From contig DASVOE010000006.1 of NCBI GenBank assembly GCA_036383515.1, positions 41,533-105,532 of the forward strand: a stretch of 64,000 bases of DNA, read 5' to 3'. The notes under the pieces were generated by a model that worked only from the letters and a program-made list of their open reading frames with translations, ran no database searches and had not been told where the DNA came from. Shown one piece after another: positions 8,461 through 16,247 of this stretch (its first letter is position 1; every line of letters starts with the position of its first letter). The position numbers and the translations under genes are program-made. Origin of the DNA: CADEDV01 sp036383515 (GTDB lineage Bacteria; Bacteroidota; Bacteroidia; Chitinophagales; Chitinophagaceae).

Positions 8461-9234
8461 TTAATTATTCAGTTTAATAAATCCTCCGTCAATCGGGTAA
8501 TCACAACCGGTAATAAAAGAAGCTTCATCGCTACAGAGATATAAAACCAAAAAAGCAATTTCTCCGGGCTCTCCCATTCTTCCTATTGGCTGGCTCTTTG
8601 ATAATTTTTCAAACATCTCTTTCTCCTTACCGGGGTAATTCTTATTTATAAACCCATCAACAAACGGTGTATGCACCCTTGCCGGTGAGATACAGTTGCA
8701 ACGGATATTATGATTGAGATAATCTTTGGCAGTTGATAGTGTCATTCCTACTACGGCACCTTTGGTCATGGAGTAGGCGAACCGGTCAGGTATACCCACT
8801 GATGAAGCAATGGAAGCCATATTTAAAATGCTGCCGCCTTTTTGTTTCATATGTGGTATCACTGCCTGCAGGCAATTATAAACACCTTTCACATTTATAT
8901 TGAACAGGCGATTGAAATCTTCTTCTGAAGTGGATTCTACATTACCTACATGCGCCACCCCGGCATTGTTGACAAGAATATCAATGCTACCTGCAGATGA
9001 CATGATATCGTCTGCAATCTTTTTTACCTGCTGCTGGTTACTGACATCACATTTAACTGCAAAACTTTTTCCTCCGTCTTCTTCAATTTCAGTTTTTGTT
9101 TGCGCAGCAGCCTTTTCATCAAAATCCAGCAGGTGTACTGCTGCTCCCTGTTGTGCAAAGAGTTTGGCAATCGCTTTACCGATACCGCTTCCGGCACCCG
9201 TTACAATAGCTGTCTTATTTTTTAAACTAAACAT
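8461..9234 (-). CDS. SDR oxidoreductase, probable 2-keto-3-deoxy-L-fuconate dehydrogenase
   Basis: A 257-residue classical SDR: GAGSGIGKA cofactor loop, NNAGV, catalytic Ser in LNMASIASS, YSMTKGA with the YxxxK pair, and CNCISPARVHTPFVDGF. The last motif is shared, as I recall, with 2-keto-3-deoxy-L-fuconate 4-dehydrogenases of the Xanthomonas type. It would form 2,4-diketo-3-deoxy-L-fuconate, the substrate of the FAH enzyme encoded next. It lies 3 bp downstream of the mutarotase gene in the same orientation, so it is clearly in one operon with it. Confidence 0.84.
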   Translation of the reverse strand: MFSLKNKTAIVTGAGSGIGKAIAKLFAQQGAAVHLLDFDEKAAAQTKTEIEEDGGKSFAVKCDVSNQQQVKKIADDIMSSAGSIDILVNNAGVAHVGNVESTSEEDFNRLFNINVKGVYNCLQAVIPHMKQKGGSILNMASIASSVGIPDRFAYSMTKGAVVGMTLSTAKDYLNHNIRCNCISPARVHTPFVDGFINKNYPGKEKEMFEKLSKSQPIGRMGEPGEIAFLVLYLCSDEASFITGCDYPIDGGFIKLNN

Positions 9235-9237
9235 ATT

Positions 9238-9567
9238 CTACAACGAAAATATTTTATTCATCAATATCCATTTTTCACCGGGCTTGCTTCCGGGCATTGC
9301 CTGCTGGTATTTCCACATCAGTTGTTCCCATTCCTGCACTTTTTCATTTGCTGCATCTGCCTTTCCTTTGCTTTCAAAATCAAACTGCCCATTCACTTCC
9401 ATGATCATAAACAACCGGTTTCCCGTGCGGTAGATCTCCAGGTTTTCAATACCTGAAGTTTGGATGCTTTGCAAAATTTCCGGCCATACACGCTGATGAT
9501 AGGCTTCGTATTCAGCTATCAGTGTTTCATCATTTTTCAAATCCAATGCAAGACAATATCTTTTCAT
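9238..9567 (-). CDS. L-fucose / L-rhamnose mutarotase
   Basis: A 109-residue member of the RhaM/FucM (L-rhamnose mutarotase) ferredoxin-like family. Family features are the N-terminal MKRYCLALDLKND, the YEAYHQRVWPEI segment with the catalytic His, IYRTGNRLFMIMEV, and W/W-rich EWEQLMWKYQQ near the C-terminus. It interconverts the alpha and beta anomers of a 6-deoxy sugar. Placed between fucP and the SDR gene, it fits the first intracellular step. The residues alone do not tell L-fucose from L-rhamnose; FucP next door favours fucose. Confidence 0.88.
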   Translation of the reverse strand: MKRYCLALDLKNDETLIAEYEAYHQRVWPEILQSIQTSGIENLEIYRTGNRLFMIMEVNGQFDFESKGKADAANEKVQEWEQLMWKYQQAMPGSKPGEKWILMNKIFSL

Positions 9568-9581
9568 AATTGATTTTCTTA

Positions 9582-10874
9582 TCAGGCTGCAGTTCTTACT
9601 TTATACCCCATAAAACCATACCAGGCAACTACAACAAAACATACCAAGGGGACTATATAGCCATATTGAATATTATTAGTTGCATCGGAAATAGCACCGA
9701 GGAGTGGCGGCAATAAGGCTCCACCCACTATAGCCATAATGATCAGGCTCGATCCCATTTTTGTATCAGTTGGGTTCATGTCTTTTATTCCCAAAGCAAA
9801 AATGGTGGGAAACATGATTGACATAAAGAAAGAGATGCCGATCAATGCATACACCGTAATCATGCCTGATGCAAAGATTACCAATACACATAAAGCTATA
9901 TTAATAATAGCATAGGCGGCCAGTAATCGCTGCGGCGGGAAATATTTCATTAAAAAAGTTCCGGCAAAACGCCCTACCACAAATGCAGTTCCATAACCAT
10001 AGCCCAGGTATTCGGAAGCTGTTTTTTCATCCATACCTACTGCATTTTTTACCACATTAATAAAGAAGCTGGCTACACATACCTGTGCCCCTACATAAAA
10101 GAATTGTGCAATGACGGCGCCACGCAGGTGCAGCATTTTTAAAATTTTACCAAAGCCGCTTCCCATTTCATCCGTGTCCTTACTATCGGGAAGTTTGCTG
10201 AAAAAAAAGATAGCTGCTATCACCAGTATGATGATGCCTAAAACAAGATAAGGTGTCTTTACCCTGTCGGCCTCTGATTGTAAATAAATGGCAAGGTCTG
10301 TTGAAGACATAGCATTGGTTTGCGCCTGGGTATGTTCGGTGCCGGATAAAATCAATTTACCGCCAATGATCGGTGCAATCAATACTGCCAGTCCATTGAA
10401 TGATTGTGCAAAGTTGAGTCGTTGGGTTGAAGTAGCAGGATCGCCTAAGATAGTAGCATACGGGTTGGCTGCAGTTTCTAAAAAAGTAAGTCCGCTGGCT
10501 ACCACAAATAAAGCTCCCAGGAAAAAAATATACTGGCGGGTATCTGCTGCTGGTAAAAATAAAAAGCAACCGATTGCGAATAAACACAGGCCCAGTATGA
10601 TGCCGGCTTTGAATCCGTACTTACGCATTACAAAACCTGCCGGTAAAGCCATTAAAAAATAAGCAATAAATACAGCCGAATCCACTAACGAAGATTGCAC
10701 ATATGTCAACTGGAACGTTTTGCGTAAATGCGGTATCAGCACCGGGTCAAGGTTGTGTACAAACCCCCAGAAAAAGAACAGGCTCGTCACTAAAATAAAA
10801 GGGAATAAAAATTTACCCTTTGTTGTTTTGGCTGAACCCGTGAATAAATCCGCTGCCTGTGTTGGTAATGCCAT
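9582..10874 (-). CDS. fucP: L-fucose:H+ symporter, MFS FucP family
   Basis: A 430-residue inner-membrane transporter with about 12 hydrophobic helices. Typical FucP features are FFFWGFVHNLDPVLIPHLRK in helix 1, FLMALPAGFVMRKYGFKAGI after helix 2, FLETAANPYATILGDP, RLNFAQSFNG, and the late IMFPTIFALGIKDM. It brings L-fucose (or a related hexose or 6-deoxyhexose) into the cytoplasm by proton symport. It is the first gene of the fucose module, 14 bp before the mutarotase gene, and is separated from the sodium symporter gene upstream by a strong terminator. Confidence 0.9.
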   Translation of the reverse strand: MALPTQAADLFTGSAKTTKGKFLFPFILVTSLFFFWGFVHNLDPVLIPHLRKTFQLTYVQSSLVDSAVFIAYFLMALPAGFVMRKYGFKAGIILGLCLFAIGCFLFLPAADTRQYIFFLGALFVVASGLTFLETAANPYATILGDPATSTQRLNFAQSFNGLAVLIAPIIGGKLILSGTEHTQAQTNAMSSTDLAIYLQSEADRVKTPYLVLGIIILVIAAIFFFSKLPDSKDTDEMGSGFGKILKMLHLRGAVIAQFFYVGAQVCVASFFINVVKNAVGMDEKTASEYLGYGYGTAFVVGRFAGTFLMKYFPPQRLLAAYAIINIALCVLVIFASGMITVYALIGISFFMSIMFPTIFALGIKDMNPTDTKMGSSLIIMAIVGGALLPPLLGAISDATNNIQYGYIVPLVCFVVVAWYGFMGYKVRTAA

Positions 10875-10906
10875 CGTTGATCAGAATGTTAGTTATTAAA
10901 TAGAGG

Positions 10907-10940
10907 TATAAAAGTCCGGAATCGCTCCCGGACTTTTATA
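10907..10940 (-). terminator. Intrinsic terminator after sodium/solute symporter gene
   Basis: A 13-bp perfect stem: TATAAAAGTCCGG at 10907-10919 pairs with CCGGACTTTTATA at 10928-10940 around an 8-base loop. It is symmetric, with T-rich 3' ends on both strands. Its position, after the symporter stop at 10959 and before the fucP start at 10874 (both minus strand), splits the arabinose transcript from the fucose transcript. Confidence 0.8.
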
Positions 10941-10958
10941 CATTATATCAGCATATTG

Positions 10959-12710
10959 TTACCAGAATTTAGCATACAACACGGTTATTATAAGCAGGGT
11001 GATAACGATCATCGCCAGGATAGACGGGCTCAGTTTGAACATTGATTTATCCAGTGCAAATGCCTTTGGATTTATTTTTGGCCCGGCCAGGCTAAAGCCT
11101 ACCATGATCAATACAGTAAAGAAGAAGGACCAGCCCATATTAATCAGGAATGGTATCTGCCAAACTTGTTTACCATCTTCTATGGTTGGGAAGGAAGTAT
11201 ACAGCCATGTTTCATGTCCAAAAACGGATACGGCATAATTATTAAAGAAGATAGCCAGTACTAAACCAGTGATGAGTCCTGCTACAGCAGCAGCACCGGT
11301 GGTACGTTTCCAGAACATACCCAGTATGAACATTGCAAATACACCCGGGCTGATAAAGCCTGTATATTTTTGAATGAAGGTGAATCCGCCTTCGCCACCA
11401 ATACCTAAAAGGTCATCCCATGTAAAGAGCAGGGAAATTAAAATAGCAGCAACAGCAACTATTCTGCCGGTCCATACCTGTTTTTTTTCATCCGCATTAT
11501 TGGCAATATCCGTCTCTACTTTATTCAAAACATCGCCCTCTGTAGTGGCAATTGCTTTTTTCTTTTTAAAATATTTGTTATGGATATCATACGTGTAAAT
11601 GGTAGAGATGCTGTTGAGTTTACCGGCCAATGAGGCAACAATAGCAGCCGTCAATGCTGCAATGGATAATCCTTTTAATCCTCCTGGTAAAAATCCAAGT
11701 ATAGATGAGTAGGCGCTATCCATTCCGTTTACTTCCAGGTGCCCGCTTTTATTCAATACGTAAGCGGCAATACCGGGCAGCATCACAATAACCGGCATAA
11801 ATAATTTCAGGAACCCAGCAAATAAAATTCCTTTACGGGCTGTTTGCAGATCGGCGCCCAATGCCCGTTGAGTAATGTATTGATTACATCCCCAATAATT
11901 CAAATTTACGATCCATTGCCCGGCGAAGTACATAGCAAGACCCGGTAACAGTAAATACTTATTGATATACTCCTGTGATGAATCGGCAGTAGGCTTACTC
12001 AATATCATGTGAAAATGATCGGGAGCTTCTTTTAATAACGTATTAAAACCAGCGATGGCATCTCTGCCCAATCCAAATTTTTCACTTACGATCGTTAATG
12101 CAAAATAAATAGTGGCAAACCCGCCAATAATAAGGACAGCCACCTGTATAACGTCAGTATAGCCGATCACCTTCATGCCACCCAGTGTAATGATGAGGGC
12201 GAAGATGGCCAGCCCTATCATGATGACATGAAAATACTCGGGCCCCACCAGGCCGCTGATGGCAACGGCACCGAGGAATAAAATAGAAGTAAGATTTACA
12301 AAGATGTAAAGGAACAACCAGAAGATAGCCATGATAAGTGATACACTTTCGTTGTACCGAGTCTTCAGAAATTGTGGCATCGTGTATATCTTATTCTTAA
12401 GATAGATCGGAATAAACCATACAGCAATGATGATCAGCGCCACCGCAGCGATCCATTCGTACGCCGCTACTGCAACACCTACAAAAAATCCATTTCCGCT
12501 CATACCGATAAATTGTTCGGCAGAAATATTGGAAGCGATCAGCGAAGCACCGATGGCCCACCAGGTAAGCGATCCCTCGGCCAAAAAATAGTCATGTGAA
12601 GCAGTAATAGAGGCTTTCTTTTTTTTCCTGTAAATCCAATAACCATAACCGGCTATCAAAATAAAGTACAGGATAAATACTACGATGTCTTTGGTTGCGA
12701 GATTATTCAT
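10959..12710 (-). CDS. Sodium/solute symporter (SSS family), probable arabinose or galactose transporter
   Basis: A 583-residue inner-membrane protein with about 14 hydrophobic helices. SSS-family signs are YFLAEGSLTWWAIGASLIASNISAEQFIGMSG, MPQFLKTRYN, WIVNLNYWGCNQYITQRALGA (vSGLT-like sugar-site region) and SIAALTAAIVASLAGKLNS. A charged cytoplasmic loop with YFKKKKAIATTEGD lies near residue 390. It is 21 bp downstream of araA and followed by a terminator, so it is the last gene of the arabinose unit. L-arabinose is therefore the likeliest substrate, although close relatives carry galactose, glucose or xylose. Confidence 0.86.
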   Translation of the reverse strand: MNNLATKDIVVFILYFILIAGYGYWIYRKKKKASITASHDYFLAEGSLTWWAIGASLIASNISAEQFIGMSGNGFFVGVAVAAYEWIAAVALIIIAVWFIPIYLKNKIYTMPQFLKTRYNESVSLIMAIFWLFLYIFVNLTSILFLGAVAISGLVGPEYFHVIMIGLAIFALIITLGGMKVIGYTDVIQVAVLIIGGFATIYFALTIVSEKFGLGRDAIAGFNTLLKEAPDHFHMILSKPTADSSQEYINKYLLLPGLAMYFAGQWIVNLNYWGCNQYITQRALGADLQTARKGILFAGFLKLFMPVIVMLPGIAAYVLNKSGHLEVNGMDSAYSSILGFLPGGLKGLSIAALTAAIVASLAGKLNSISTIYTYDIHNKYFKKKKAIATTEGDVLNKVETDIANNADEKKQVWTGRIVAVAAILISLLFTWDDLLGIGGEGGFTFIQKYTGFISPGVFAMFILGMFWKRTTGAAAVAGLITGLVLAIFFNNYAVSVFGHETWLYTSFPTIEDGKQVWQIPFLINMGWSFFFTVLIMVGFSLAGPKINPKAFALDKSMFKLSPSILAMIVITLLIITVLYAKFW

Positions 12711-12731
12711 GTGGCTGCGTTTGTTTTGTTA

Positions 12732-14234
12732 TCAGGATTTATTGAGTTGGTAATACATTTCATTCCAGCGTAACTCGTTTTTAAAAGAAGAAAGCCTGGT
12801 ATCTTCCCCGATCAGCACATATTCAATCCCTGCAATGTCTGCAAAATCTTCGAGATGTTCAGCTGTAAGGTTCTGGCTGTAACAGGTGTGATGAGCTCCA
12901 CCTGCCAGTATCCACGCGGCACAACCCGTTTGCATATCAGGATAGGGTTTCCATAATACTCTTGCTACCGGCAGCTTTGGTAATGCGTGTTGCGGTGTTA
13001 CCGCCTGCACTTCATTTACCAGCAACCGAAAACGATTGCCCATGTCCACCACCGACGCATTCAATGCCTGTCCGCCTGCAACGTTAAATACAGATCGCAC
13101 CGGATCAGCTTTTCCACCAATACCTAATGGATGAATTTCACACGAAGGTTTTCCATCTGCAATGCTTTCGCATATCTCCAGCATATGCGAACCCAACACC
13201 ATTTCATTGCCGGGTTCAAAATGATAGGTATAATCTTCCATAAAAGAGTTACCGCCTTTTAACCCGGTAGCCATAAACTTCATCATCCGCACCAGTGCCG
13301 CCGTTTTCCAATCACCCTCACCGGCAAAACCATATCCTTCTGCCATTAACCGCTGCACGGCTAATCCCGGCAACTGCACCATGCCATGCAGGTCCTCAAA
13401 AGTATCGGAGAATCCTTTATAATTTCCTGCTTCTAAAAAATTTCGTAACCCGATCTCTATTTTAGCTGCTTCACGAAGTGATGAATGCTGCGAAGCATTT
13501 TTCTTTAAGGTATCTGCCAGTTTATACTGTTCTGCATAGACTGCACATTGTTTATCTATGTCAGCATCACTTGTTTCATTGATCACTTTTACCAGGTCGC
13601 CAATGCCATGTGTATTGACAGAGAAACCAAATTTTAATTCAGCTTCCACTTTATCACCATCGGTAACGGCCACATACCGCATGTTATCGCCAAAGCGAAC
13701 AAATTTTGCTCCCTGCCAGTCATACCAGCCCGCAGCAGCCCTTGCCCACACATCAATTTTATTTAGCACGTTACTATCCTGCCAGTGGCCTACCACTACT
13801 TTTCGTCTTGAACGCATACGACTCATCATAAAACCAAACTCCCTGTCGCCATGTGCCGATTGATTGAGATTCATAAAATCCATATCAATATCCGCCCACG
13901 GAATATCACGGTTGAACTGCGTATGTAAATGCAATAAGGGTTTTTGTAAAATCTTCAGCCCGTTGATCCACATTTTAGCAGGGGAAAACGTGTGCATCCA
14001 GGTAATGATACCAATACAGTTTTTGGTAGTATTTGCTTCCTGGCAAACAGCAAAGATCTCTTCAGTTGATTTTACGGTGGGTTTAAAAATCACACTCACT
14101 GAAATTTCTTTCGCCTTATGCAATGAAGTGGCGATCTGTTGTGAATGTTCAGCCACTTTCTTCAGCGTTTCCTCACCATACAAATGCTGACTGCCGGTTA
14201 CAAACCACACTTCCAGCTCTTTCAGATTCTTCAT
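12732..14234 (-). CDS. araA: L-arabinose isomerase
   Basis: A 500-residue cytosolic enzyme converting L-arabinose to L-ribulose. The family start is VWFVTGSQHLYGEETL. ITWMHTFSPAKMWI, HTQFNRDIPW, MNLNQSAHGDREFGF and GFAGEGDWKTAALVRM (Mn-binding Glu) are conserved, as are SFMEDYTYHFEPGNEMVLGSHMLEI (second Glu), the His of GAHHTCYSQ and the C-terminal domain. Length matches E. coli AraA (500). It lies 21 bp upstream of the symporter gene and 127 bp downstream of the epimerase gene. Confidence 0.97.
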   Translation of the reverse strand: MKNLKELEVWFVTGSQHLYGEETLKKVAEHSQQIATSLHKAKEISVSVIFKPTVKSTEEIFAVCQEANTTKNCIGIITWMHTFSPAKMWINGLKILQKPLLHLHTQFNRDIPWADIDMDFMNLNQSAHGDREFGFMMSRMRSRRKVVVGHWQDSNVLNKIDVWARAAAGWYDWQGAKFVRFGDNMRYVAVTDGDKVEAELKFGFSVNTHGIGDLVKVINETSDADIDKQCAVYAEQYKLADTLKKNASQHSSLREAAKIEIGLRNFLEAGNYKGFSDTFEDLHGMVQLPGLAVQRLMAEGYGFAGEGDWKTAALVRMMKFMATGLKGGNSFMEDYTYHFEPGNEMVLGSHMLEICESIADGKPSCEIHPLGIGGKADPVRSVFNVAGGQALNASVVDMGNRFRLLVNEVQAVTPQHALPKLPVARVLWKPYPDMQTGCAAWILAGGAHHTCYSQNLTAEHLEDFADIAGIEYVLIGEDTRLSSFKNELRWNEMYYQLNKS

Positions 14235-14289
14235 GTTTCCTAAAATATTTTATGTTACCAACTTTTTGTTCTTTGCTCATCCTGGTTGC

Positions 14290-14307
14290 ACCCGATAGCT
14301 ATCGGGT
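14290..14307. repeat. Perfect 18-bp palindrome ACCCGATAGCTATCGGGT
   Basis: A perfect palindrome in the 127-bp gap between araA and the aldose epimerase gene. The core CCCGATAGCTATCGGG is, to my recollection, an abundant dispersed palindrome in several Bacteroidota genomes; I found no second copy in this window. It could form a short RNA hairpin between the two co-oriented genes, but without a following T-run it is not a convincing terminator. Confidence 0.5.
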
Positions 14308-14361
14308 CTTCATCGTATTGTCCCTTGCTGAACTATTCCATTAATAAATCAACGGGAGTTT

Positions 14362-15495
14362 TTACTTCACTGAAAATTTATAAACGGTCGTTTGCCTGTA
14401 GGTTTCCCCTGGTTTTAAAATAGTAGCGGGAAACGCTGGTTGATTTGGGCTATCAGGATAATGTTGCGTTTCCAGGCAAAGTGCAGCATGCTTCACATAT
14501 TTCTTACCGCCCTTTGTATGAGCCAATGTGCCACCTAAAAAATTTCCTGAATAAAACTGGAGACCTGGTTCTGTTGTCCATACTTCCATTACTCTGCCGC
14601 TGCCGGTATCCGAAAGTGTAGCTACCATGGTCAGCGATGAATCTTTTTTATTTAGTATCCAGTTATGATCATAACCGCCGGTCACCTGTAGGATATCTCT
14701 TCCAATTTTTTTTGATGTGGTAAAATCCATAGGTGTTCCTGCTACAGCCTCCATTTTACCCGTAGGTATCAGCTGATCATTTACTGGTGTGTATTGGGCT
14801 GCATTGATCATCAGTTCATGATCGAGAATAGTTGAATCCTTTCCGCCTGATAAATTGAAATAGGCATGGTTGGTTAAATTAATGGGAGTGGCTTTATCTG
14901 TAGTAGCCGTGTACTCTAGTTTTAATCCATTGTCCTGTGTCAATGTATACATCACCTGCACGTTCAAATTGCCGGGATAACCTTCTTCGCCATCTTTACT
15001 TGTATACGTTAATTTCAAACTGGTATCTCCCGGCATTTTTTCAATATTCCAATATACTTTATCATAGCCTTTATTACCACCATGCAAACTATTGCCATGA
15101 TCATTACCGGCCAGCGTATACTCTTTCCCGTCCAATGTAAATTTTCCTTTTGCAATACGATTGCCATACCTGCCGATCAATGCACCGAAATAGGGATCGC
15201 CTTTTTGTAAAAACCCAGCGAGTGAATCAAAGCCCGTGACCACATCAGCAAGGCTATCATTCTTACCCGGCACAATCAGTTTGGTAATCGTACCGCCGTA
15301 ATTAATGATGCTCACCTGCATACCTTTTGTATTCGTCAGTGTGTATTCAGTCACCGTTTTACCTTCAAAATTGCCAAATGGTTTTTCCGTAATACTGATC
15401 TTTGGAGTTTCGTTTGTAGTAGCTGTTTGATGATCCCCATCATGACAACTCACACAAAAAAGTAATAGTGCAGCGAATACAATCGTGTATCTCAT
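14362..15495 (-). CDS. Aldose 1-epimerase (galactose mutarotase family), lipoprotein
   Basis: A 377-residue beta-sandwich epimerase with an N-terminal lipoprotein signal (VFAALLLFCVSC), so it acts in the periplasm or at a membrane. Visible family motifs: NYGGTITKLIVP, YFGALIGRYGNRIAKGKF, NHGNSLHGGNKGYDKVYW (His), NLTNHAYFNLSGG (catalytic His), GYDHNWIL (Asp) and GLQFYSGNF, with LCLETQHYPDSPNQPAFP containing the catalytic Glu. It equilibrates anomers of released arabinose or galactose before uptake. It lies between araD and araA, which suggests it serves L-arabinose. Confidence 0.93.
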   Translation of the reverse strand: MRYTIVFAALLLFCVSCHDGDHQTATTNETPKISITEKPFGNFEGKTVTEYTLTNTKGMQVSIINYGGTITKLIVPGKNDSLADVVTGFDSLAGFLQKGDPYFGALIGRYGNRIAKGKFTLDGKEYTLAGNDHGNSLHGGNKGYDKVYWNIEKMPGDTSLKLTYTSKDGEEGYPGNLNVQVMYTLTQDNGLKLEYTATTDKATPINLTNHAYFNLSGGKDSTILDHELMINAAQYTPVNDQLIPTGKMEAVAGTPMDFTTSKKIGRDILQVTGGYDHNWILNKKDSSLTMVATLSDTGSGRVMEVWTTEPGLQFYSGNFLGGTLAHTKGGKKYVKHAALCLETQHYPDSPNQPAFPATILKPGETYRQTTVYKFSVK

Positions 15496-15506
15496 CGTTA
15501 GTTGGT

Positions 15507-16211
15507 TTATTGGCCGTAATAAGAATCAGGGCCGTGTTTACGTTCAAAATGTTTTTTGATCAATGCTTCTTTCAATCGTTCAGCATTGGGGTTTATCTGC
15601 TCGGTCAGTAAAGCCATCTTTGCTACCGTTTCTAATACCGCACTGTTGTAAACAGCTCTGGCAGCATCTTTTCCCCAGGTAAAGGGAGCATGATTGCCGA
15701 CCAACATCATTTCCACTTCTTCGTAATTCAGTCTCTTCTCATTCATACAATCAATGATCTGGAAACCCGTCTGGTATTCATAATCGCCTTTTATCATTTC
15801 ATTGGTCATGGGAGGTGCACAGGGTATATCAACTGTGTTGTGATCGGCATGCGTAGTGCCGAAAATAGGAATATCCCGTTGCGATTGTGCCCACGCCGTG
15901 GCATAAGTGCTATGTGTATGCGAGATGCCTCCTATCTTTTCCCAATGCTTATATAATACAGCATGTGTTTTTGTATCGGAAGATGGACGAAGATCTCCTT
16001 CAACAGTTTTACCATCAAAATCTACGATCACCATTTTATTAACAGAAAGTTCATCATACGGAACACCACTGGGTTTAATGGCGAATACACCCATACTTCT
16101 GTCAGCAGCGCTTACGTTGCCAAATGTAAACAACACCAACCCCAGGTGAGGCAGTTGCATATTGGCCTCATAAGCTTCCTGTTTTATATGTTCGTATTTG
16201 TTCATGGTCAA
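15507..16211 (-). CDS. araD: L-ribulose-5-phosphate 4-epimerase
   Basis: A 234-residue class II aldolase/epimerase converting L-ribulose-5-phosphate to D-xylulose-5-phosphate. Conserved signatures: FTFGNVSAADR, FAIKPSGVPYDEL, LRPSSDTKTHAVLY, the zinc-binding HTHS near residue 98, FGTTHADHN, and NHAPFTWG (third zinc His). Length fits E. coli AraD (231). The start is either this Met or the Met two codons later; the second gives the more common N-terminus. It lies 12 bp upstream of the epimerase gene and downstream of araB. Confidence 0.96.
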   Translation of the reverse strand: MTMNKYEHIKQEAYEANMQLPHLGLVLFTFGNVSAADRSMGVFAIKPSGVPYDELSVNKMVIVDFDGKTVEGDLRPSSDTKTHAVLYKHWEKIGGISHTHSTYATAWAQSQRDIPIFGTTHADHNTVDIPCAPPMTNEMIKGDYEYQTGFQIIDCMNEKRLNYEEVEMMLVGNHAPFTWGKDAARAVYNSAVLETVAKMALLTEQINPNAERLKEALIKKHFERKHGPDSYYGQ

Positions 16212-16247
16212 TGGTGAATAACGAAACGTCTTTTCACAATTCGCTTA

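Noticed and set aside
8900..9433. 177-codon plus-strand ORF opposite the SDR and mutarotase genes
   Set aside because: It spans two confident minus-strand genes and their junction; Ser/Cys/Phe-rich translation typical of shadows.
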